This document shows positions 19,801-24,737 of a stretch of DNA of 24,737 nucleotides, piece by piece. Location: NCBI RefSeq assembly GCF_010093535.1, contig NW_022985235.1, positions 116,231 to 140,967 on the forward strand. Reading direction: 5' to 3'. Numbering within the stretch: the first letter of the stretch is position 1; each line of letters starts with the position of its first letter. The position numbers were made by a program, and so were the translations under genes. The notes under the pieces are model-generated. The model made no database searches, was not told the origin of the DNA, and was given only the letters and a program-made list of their open reading frames with translations. Source of the stretch: Lindgomyces ingoldianus. Lineage: Eukaryota > Ascomycota > Dothideomycetes > Pleosporales > Lindgomycetaceae.

Positions 19801-21448
19801 AGCATACTTTACACTAGTAAGCAGAAAAAGACAGCTTTATATTTAATAAACATAAAGTTATGTTCTTAGTAAAGTGTTATAAGTACTTTATTTTTTTTAG
19901 TATACTTATACATAGTGTATAGTTAAGTTTTAAATACTATAGTCTTTTGTTTTAAATAAGCTTCTAAGATAATATTAATGTAAAATTTTTTAACTATAAC
20001 TACTTTTTATAGTGTAAAATCTTCTATGCGCTTTTTTTATACTTTATTTAACACTTTTTAAGCTTTTTAGTTTTTATTTTCTAGATTAAAAATAACTAGG
20101 TGCTAGCTTTTACTATATGTAAACTTTAAGCTTTTTTAAATAACTTAAGTATAAGTAGCTTTATACTATTTACTAAGTGCATAGCACTTTTATTATTTAA
20201 AATTATACTTATAAAGAGTAGGTAAGTGTTAAAATTTATAGTTATATATATTTTTAGTTTTACTAAAAGCGCTAAGTTAATAAGTGTAGTAATAATGCTT
20301 TTTAAAAATACTAGTTTATTTAATTTTTTAATAGCTTTTAGAGTAAAAAAGGCTTTATTTAAAATTATATAGCTTTTTTAAGTAGTATAGCTTTTACTTT
20401 TTTATGCTACACTTACTTAAGCTTTTTAAAGATCTTCTAGTGTGTAGTTTTACTAAGCTTTTTTAGCTTTTTAGTAACTATTAATATAAAGTCTTTATAG
20501 TCTACTGCTTTTTATAAATAAAAAAATTACTCTAAAGCTTTACATAAGCATAAGTAGCCTAATTAAGCTAAAATAGATTAGGCTAAATTATTATTTAATT
20601 ATCTACTAAGTGTTATAAATATACTTATACTTTAGTTACTTACACATAAAAAGTGCTTTTAAAGTATTATTAGAAAGATTTTATTAATTTCTTAAATTAT
20701 TAAAAGTTTTTTACTAAGTGTGCTAGCCTTTATAACCTTCTAGTGCATAAAGCGCGTCTAGTCTAGTGTAAGCTTTAAAGCTAGAGCGTTTAGAAAGTCT
20801 TATGCAGCTAGCTAGCCTTCTATGTTAAGAGTCTTATAAGTTCTTACCTTAGTGTATAAGAAGTGCTACTGCTAGTACTAAGCTTTTAAAGTTATAGTGC
20901 TATGCTTTACCTTAGTAAAGTAAGCTTTATACTTTACTTATATAAAATTTTTTATTCTTATGTTTATTAGTGCTAGCTTTTATTTTAAAGCTTATATAAG
21001 TGCTTATAAAGTAGATTAGTTTTTTAATATAAGCTGCATTATTATAAGTTCTAAAAGCTTTAGTGTAATAGTTATATTAACTTAGTTCTAAATTATCTAA
21101 AGATGTGTTATGTAAAATGCCTAGTTGCTTAATTAAGCTTAGTACTTAGTAATATTAGTCTAGTACTATATATTAGCCTTCTTTAAAGAGTTCTTAGTAG
21201 TAATTACTCTAAGTGTAGGCATTTTTAGAGCGCTGTCTATAGGATTTAGAGCGTCTAGTCTATCTAGATTAATTATGTCCTATAAGTTTTTGCTAAGAGC
21301 ATAGAACTAAAGCTAGATAAACTAGAGAGGCTAGCTTGCATAGTCCTTAAGCTAGTACACTCTTATTAGAAGAGAAGCATCTTAATTAGCTATAACATAG
21401 GCTTTAAAGGTAATAAAAATTAATAAAAATAAGAAATAAAGCTTTTAA
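19800..21448 (-). pseudogene. copia gag/protease region, decayed
   Basis: By position, upstream of integrase, this should hold gag and protease. It is heavily mutated with stops in all frames. I saw no confident motif. A GC-richer part near 20740-20830 keeps TCTAGTCTAGTGTAAGC-like sequence. The call rests on element order. Confidence 0.45.
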
Positions 21449-21453
21449 ATAGC
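21449..21453. repeat. Target-site duplication ATAGC, left of TRIM
   Basis: ATAGC here and at 21876-21880 directly flank the two 77-bp repeats. Confidence 0.9.
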
Positions 21454-21530
21454 TGTTGCGTTTGCTAAAAGGTTAACCTCCCAGCTAGCACAGCAGAAGG
21501 ATATATATAGACGGATAGCTGTACGCGACA
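21454..21530 (-). repeat. TRIM left LTR (77 bp)
   Basis: It begins TGTTGCGTTTGCTAAAAGG and ends TGTACGCGACA. Against the right copy it has CTA for CCA and TTA for TCA, both RIP-type changes. Confidence 0.93.
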
Positions 21531-21798
21531 CACCCCCCAGCTCGAACTGTAGAACGAGAGAGGTGAAACATGTTAAAACAACCTCAATACACTCTTCCTC
21601 TTTAGCCTAAGCAACAGAACTTAGAGACAGATCTAGTAAGGTAGCCTTTGTAATAGACGCACTGCCTAAATGCTCTTTGCTAGGCGTGGGAATTAAACAC
21701 GCAGTGCTCTAGGATAATGCAATCCTATTAGTAGAGCAGGGGTGCGCAAATTTTTAAGCGCTAACTATCTACACTACGCCGCGAACTAGGCTTATAAC
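21531..21798 (-). other. TRIM interior, non-coding
   Basis: The 268 bp carry no open frame of note. They include a strong inverted repeat GCTCTAGGAT...AT(C)CTA...TAGAGC (about 21703-21737) and, on the minus strand, GTTTAATTC near 21685-21700. That sequence resembles a tRNA T-arm or Pol III box B with one C-to-T change. No complete tRNA fold was found. Confidence 0.6.
21780..21798 (-). promoter_or_regulatory. TRIM primer-binding site
   Basis: On the minus strand GTTATAAGCCTAGTTCGCG directly follows the right LTR. It resembles the complement of the anticodon-loop half of an initiator-Met tRNA, with TGG/CCA steps altered. Confidence 0.65.
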
Positions 21799-21875
21799 TG
21801 TTGCGTTTGCCAAAAGGTCAACCTCCTAGCTAGCACAGCAGAAGGATATATATAGACGGATAGCTGTGCGCGACA
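21799..21875 (-). repeat. TRIM right LTR (77 bp)
   Basis: It begins TGTTGCGTTTGCCAAAAGG and ends TGTGCGCGACA. It keeps GGTCAACC, the unmutated form of the left copy's GGTTAACC. Confidence 0.93.
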
Positions 21876-21925
21876 ATAGCTTTTACTATTACTATAGTTA
21901 TATAAAGAGAATTATCCTAGGTTCT

Positions 21926-21945
21926 TAAAGCGCTAGGCCTATAAC
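21926..21945 (-). promoter_or_regulatory. copia primer-binding site, half-tRNA iMet type
   Basis: The minus strand next to the 5' LTR reads GTTATAGGCCTAGCGCTTTA. Restoring TGG and CCA gives the expected complement of the 3' end of an initiator-Met tRNA cut in its anticodon loop, with two bases missing. Drosophila copia uses this kind of primer. The match is to my knowledge of the tRNA, not to one in this window. Confidence 0.7.
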
Positions 21946-22194
21946 TGTAGAGGATAAAATAGCCTAGCAGTAGCTGTTTAGAAGATTAGATAAAGTAACT
22001 CTGCTATCTAAGAGAGCTAAAGGCTCTCCTTATAGACACTAAGCTTTAGAACATAATATCTCCAGATCCCGAGCTGCGTCCTAGGCTCTAAGCCCCAGTC
22101 CCAGGCTCTAAGCCCTAGTCCCAGGCTCCGAGCCCTAGCCAAGGCTCTTAGTACAGGCTCTGAGCCCCAGCCAAGGCTCTTAGTATACGCGACA
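21946..22194 (-). repeat. copia 5' LTR (249 bp)
   Basis: It begins TGTAGAGGATAAAATAG and ends TATACGCGACA. It is 52 bp longer than the other LTR because of extra AGGCTCT repeat units. Confidence 0.93.
22083..22194. repeat. Expanded short tandem repeat in copia 5' LTR
   Basis: Six diverged units beginning AGGCTC start at 22083, 22103, 22123, 22142, 22155 and 22174. A short AGGCTCTTAGTAC unit is interleaved with longer ones. Three units remain in the other LTR. Confidence 0.85.
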
Positions 22195-22199
22195 TTAAG
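22195..22199. repeat. Target-site duplication TTAAG, right of copia
   Basis: Second copy of the duplication at 9398-9402. Y sequence resumes here (TTAAGCTTTTTCTTAAG). Confidence 0.93.
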
Positions 22200-22728
22200 C
22201 TTTTTCTTAAGTATGTTATTTAATAGTTTACTTTTATCTACTTAATTTTTAATATTTATCTACTCTACTAGAGTCTTTGCTAAGATGCCTACTAAAAGTA
22301 TGTATTAATTATACGTTAATATGTTATGTTAGCTAGTTAAGGATAAAGCTAGCGTTGCTTGTTGCTTTATAGTAGTTAGTTATACATTATTGTGCGCTGT
22401 CTTACTTCTTGTTGTACGCTACCTCTAAACAGCCTTATGTAAAAAGATAAAACAGATCTTCTAGCATTAAACAAACACTACTATTTATATAATACTTCTA
22501 AATAGTATTGTATAAACAAGTTTTCTGCTCTTTATTAAGTAACTAAATAGAGATTTATAGCTACTTACATATAAATTAGACTTTGTCTTTACTCTTGCTA
22601 ATTTACAGTTAAATTAGTTAGAAAAAAGATTTCTCTTGTATATAATTCTTTAAATAAAATGGTATAAGAAAAGTTTTCTATTTTATAGCATTTAAACTAC
22701 TAATTAGTGTTAATAGGCTTTATGCTAG

Positions 22729-22925
22729 CTATGCAAAGCAAAGAGGTTTGCATAGTGTACACATCACGCGGGGGGGGGGGGGGGGTTTGCAGGTAACTGG
22801 TGTTAATTCTTTTTGTTCTGATTCTGTGCGAAGGAAAGGGGTATTTATCCGTCTGTGCATACAACTGTGACACAAGACCATGACACATAACGCCTAACCG
22901 CGTATCTAAATACTGCTATTTAGAC
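22729..22925. promoter_or_regulatory. GC-richer terminal block of Y copy 2
   Basis: It repeats the parts of 6525-6685: the 9-bp-arm hairpin (22729-22755), GTGTACAC, a G-run now 16 long (22770-22785), and the terminal hairpin TCTAAATA/TATTTAGA (22905-22924). The CACGTG palindrome is lost. About 30 bp containing GAAGGAAAGGGGTATTTATC (near 22830-22850) are extra relative to copy 1. Confidence 0.5.
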
Positions 22926-22999
22926 ATTAACAGCTATAAAAGCTATAACTTACTTTATTTTTAGTAATACTATAAAAATAATAAAACTATTACTATTTA
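22926..22999 (+). pseudogene. Fragment of pogo transposase (pogo-4)
   Basis: These 74 bases match pogo-1 4230-4303 and read NSYKSYNLLYF then YYKNNKTITI. That is the segment around the second catalytic Asp, again as Asn. The fragment abuts the Y end on the left and is cut by pogo-3 at a TA on the right. Confidence 0.85.
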
Positions 23000-23089
23000 A
23001 CGTACTTCACAGGCAAGTTGCTTACACACCTAAGTTGCTTACTTTTGCTAAGACCCTACTAAACTACTTTTTTTATACTAATGCATTTC
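23000..23089 (+). mobile_element. Left end of a further pogo element (pogo-3)
   Basis: ACGTACTTCACAGGCAAGTTG and the following bases match the first 90 bp of pogo-1, inserted at TA (22998-22999) of another pogo copy. The rest is displaced by gypsy-2 beginning at 23090. The terminal repeat is less mutated than in pogo-1 (TTCACAGG against TTTATAGG). Confidence 0.88.
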
Positions 23090-23407
23090 TGTCACGATTG
23101 TGCACGAGTAAGGTTATAGAGCTTCACGGAGGTCTAGTTTAATTACTACGTAAGGTATTATAGTAGGTACAAGACGTTGTGTGAGGAACAGAAAGGTTTA
23201 GAAAGAAATTAGTAATTAAATACTTAGCTTAGAAGTCTAAGCGCTTTAGGTATAAATTAAGCCTATTTTAAGTTTAGTTAGTGTTAAGGCAGTTTATGCT
23301 TAAGTTTATATTTATGTTATATTGTGTTTATGTTAAACATGCACTAATAATACTCTAGTACATGTCTAATATAGTTATGTCTAGGATCTAGGGAGGATAC
23401 TGTAACA
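23090..23407 (-). repeat. gypsy-2 3' LTR (318 bp)
   Basis: It begins TGTCACGATTGTGCACGAG, keeping TCA and CGA lost in both gypsy-1 LTRs, and ends GGATACTGTAACA. Confidence 0.95.
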
Positions 23408-24415
23408 GTACTCCCCCCCTTATTAAGAAGGAAATCCTTTACATTAGTAGTTCTAGCATTAGGTTGTCTTTATTAGAGTATAGGTTTAGTTTAGATAGGT
23501 ATTAGGCGTAAAATTAGGTTACTATAGAGTTCTCTTATAGAGCTTCTGCAGGTTTCTATAACAGTTTGTTATATCTAGTCTATTTTATAAAGTATTTATA
23601 AATATGTTTTTTTTTATTAAACTAGATCTGTTTAACATTTTTTATAACATATTCTAGTTTATTATTTATAATAATAGGTTTAAGTAGCAGGTTTAGCTGT
23701 CTAGGTAGATAGTTAAATTTAAGAGCTACTTAGCGCAGTAATAATATGTAGAACACAGGGTGTATCTTTATGCTGTTAGGTAGGATTAATTAGTAAGTGT
23801 GCAATAAAACTATATAAGCTACTGTAAAGAGGCTAAGGTTCTTCTAATTAAGTTTCTTTAATTATTAGTTTATTTAGATATTTCTAGCGTCTAGCTAGAC
23901 CTTCTTGCTAGCTACATACGCAGGGGTAAGAGTTTAGAATTAGTTTACATACTCTTATTAAAAAGCTTAAGCCTATGTAAGCCTTTTATAAACATATTTA
24001 AATATATTTTAGATCTTATTAATAAGTCTATTTACATTTATTACTTATATAAATTAATAAGTTAGTTAGAGGGTATTTATAAGTAGTTTAAATCTTATTT
24101 AAAGGTAGTATCTGTAGTTTGCTAAGAACAGAGATACTTATATTAATTTAGATGTTATGTTATTAGCTTTAAACTATGCTGTAGCTAACTATTTTACCTA
24201 GTTATTCTACTAGTAGTTTATGTACACTTATAGAACTTATTTTATTATAGTGTTTATGTTCTTAGTCTAGCTATTAGTCTCTAGGTAAAAAGCTGTAAAT
24301 AGATAAAAGATAATTTAGAGCTGTTTATAGAGTTTGTTCTAGAAAGCTAAGACAAACTGCGTACCTCTATCTAATATAATTATGTTAGGCAGGCTATAGT
24401 AAACCTATACATATT
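23408..24415 (-). pseudogene. gypsy-2 integrase C-terminal part with chromodomain
   Basis: Collinear with gypsy-1 12040-13045. It holds the polypurine tract, the chromodomain (about 23550-23670) and the end of the integrase core. The two copies differ at many C/T and G/A positions, showing independent mutation. Stops are TAA/TAG. Confidence 0.85.
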
Positions 24416-24603
24416 TGTCAGATTGAAGCACTGTTTCTGGGCTTCCTGAGATGAATGATGGGTTTGGATATGATGTATGGGATGATTGATTGATTTGTGT
24501 TGATTGTGTTTATTTATCGATCCTTTTTCTGCTATACTCGTGTTGCTCGGCTTTTTGTTCTGCCGATCCGAGTCCCTCGCGCACTAGCCCTATGCGCGAC
24601 CAG
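24416..24603. other. Unmutated flank, no gene recognised
   Basis: TGA, TCA and TGG are abundant from the first bases on (for example GATTGAAGCAC and ATGATTGATTGATTTG), so this DNA was not hit by RIP. It begins TGTCAGATTG, which could be the edge of another LTR. Without a second copy in the window this stays open. No coding sequence was recognised. Confidence 0.6.
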
Positions 24604-24737
24604 CTTGCAACATGCTGCAATTTGCTGCAAAATGCTGTAACATGCTGCAATTTGCTGCAATTTGCTGCAACATGCTGTAAAATGCTGCAATTTGCTGCAA
24701 CATGCTGCAAAATGCTGCAATTTGCTGCAACATGCTG
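24604..24737. repeat. 10-bp minisatellite TGCTGCAANN
   Basis: From 24613 there are 12.5 perfect-length 10-bp units, running off the window. The last two bases cycle TT, CA, AA, giving a 30-bp higher-order unit in the right part. Two units carry TGCTGTAA (24633 and 24673). Short open frames across it on the minus strand are by-products of the repeat. Confidence 0.95.

Larger units (their letters stand above)
21454..21875 (-). mobile_element. TRIM: 422-bp miniature LTR element
   Basis: Two 77-bp TG...CA repeats enclose 268 bp with no coding capacity, flanked by a 5-bp duplication. The minus-strand primer site next to the right repeat begins GTTATAAGCCTAG, nearly the same as the copia one. The polypurine tract beside the left repeat (GGGGGGTG) is followed by TGTCGCGTA, again as in copia. 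It therefore looks like a non-autonomous relative that used copia proteins. Its interior keeps TCA, TGA and CCA, so it largely escaped RIP. It lies in the copia leader, 65 bp from the copia primer site. Confidence 0.92.
9403..22194 (-). mobile_element. Ty1/copia retrotransposon carrying nested gypsy-1 and TRIM
   Basis: TG...CA long terminal repeats lie at 9403-9599 and 21946-22194 with a 5-bp duplication. The primer-binding site and polypurine tract place it on the minus strand. Removing gypsy-1 (with one target copy) and the TRIM leaves about 6.7 kb. Pol order read on the minus strand is integrase (about 19000-19800), RT (17391-18300, continuing at 11721-11300) and RNase H (11200-10740). That is the copia order, integrase before RT. 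Everything between the LTRs is heavily RIP-mutated except about 9600-10550 and the TRIM. Confidence 0.92.
6690..22750 (-). pseudogene. Decayed Y reading frame, copy 2 (three separated segments)
   Basis: This is the same minus-strand frame as in copy 1, with the part left of copy-1 base 2517 missing. It survives in 22195-about 22750, 8345-9402 and 6690-7229. It lacks the 2-base frame disruption of copy 1 in the T-run near 9173, so the phase can be followed through. It also lacks 12 bases and 3 bases present in copy 1, both whole codons. Stops are all TAA/TAG. No domain was recognised and no product is expected. Confidence 0.4.
6686..22925 (-). mobile_element. Repeat Y, copy 2, truncated and split by pogo-2 and copia
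   Basis: Y segments are 6690-7229, 8345-9402 and 22195-22925. They match copy 1 at 2517-3064, 3065-3312 joined to 5175-5992, and 5988-6685. Copy 2 begins immediately after the end of copy 1, giving a head-to-tail pair, and lacks everything corresponding to the left 2 kb of copy 1. Its right end stops at the same base as copy 1 (hairpin 22905-22924). It is the uninterrupted reference for pogo-1, while copy 1 is the reference for pogo-2 and copia. Confidence 0.8.
23090..24415 (-). mobile_element. Second Ty3/gypsy copy, partial (gypsy-2)
   Basis: One 318-bp LTR (23090-23407), the polypurine tract and 1,008 bp of interior match gypsy-1 11722-13045 collinearly. Similarity stops in ATACATATT at 24415, within the integrase core region, where unrelated DNA begins. 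The remaining element is absent or lies beyond the window. Confidence 0.93.

Noticed and set aside
21680..21745. A tRNA gene
   Set aside because: No acceptor stem or normal D-arm, and the variable region is too long; only T-arm-like and hairpin parts are present.
22700..22888. Open minus-strand stretch of 62 codons with a poly-Pro run
   Set aside because: The proline run is the 16-G tract read backwards; the stretch is short and not open in Y copy 1.
24416..24430. LTR of another retrotransposon beginning TGTCAG
   Set aside because: No partner repeat or target duplication is in the window.
24510..24720. Two overlapping minus-strand open stretches rich in LQH/AAC
   Set aside because: They are the 10-bp minisatellite read in two frames plus a little flank; no independent sign of coding.
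1..24737. CRISPR array or bacterial origin
   Set aside because: No spaced direct repeats of that kind; element types, RIP and chromodomain integrase indicate a filamentous ascomycete.

Overview
The window is a transposon graveyard from a filamentous ascomycete (Pezizomycotina). The DNA is very AT-rich and almost free of long open frames. It carries a dense footprint of repeat-induced point mutation (RIP): stop codons sit where Gln or Trp codons are expected, TA dinucleotides are everywhere, and TCA/TGA/CCA/TGG are nearly gone. Recognisable elements are fungal Fot1/pogo DNA transposons, a Ty1/copia retrotransposon primed from half of an initiator-Met tRNA, Ty3/gypsy chromodomain retrotransposons, and a tiny LTR element (TRIM). 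No intact protein gene, rRNA, tRNA or CRISPR array was found. The species cannot be named from this sequence.

Layout. 1-443: AT-rich remnant ending in a short, less mutated block with two hairpins. About 444-6685: copy 1 of an unidentified repeat, here called Y, with pogo-1 (3313-5174) inserted. About 6686-22925: copy 2 of Y, lacking the part of Y matching sequence left of 2517. It is split by pogo-2 (7230-8344) and by a 12.8 kb composite, the copia element (9403-22194). The copia element itself holds gypsy-1 (11722-17385) and a 422-bp TRIM (21454-21875). 22926-22999 is a scrap of pogo transposase, broken by the left end of pogo-3 (23000-23089), which is broken by gypsy-2 (23090-24415). At about 24416 the RIP footprint stops abruptly, and unmutated DNA leads into a 10-bp minisatellite that runs off the window.

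The two Y copies act as each other's empty sites. Each insertion in one copy can be read against the uninterrupted sequence of the other, which fixes element ends and target duplications to the base: TA for pogo-1 and pogo-2, TTAAG for copia. TGTAG/TATAG for gypsy-1 and ATAGC for the TRIM are read from the flanks alone. The order of events is therefore partly readable: Y copies first, then pogo and copia into Y, then gypsy-1 and the TRIM into copia.

Nothing here is likely to make a working protein. Catalytic aspartates of pogo, gypsy and copia have become asparagine, the expected result of TGA-to-TAA change. The least understood component is Y: two copies, one long degraded reading frame of roughly 1,370 codons that I could not assign to any family, and an unusual GC-richer terminal block with a poly-G run and three inverted repeats.
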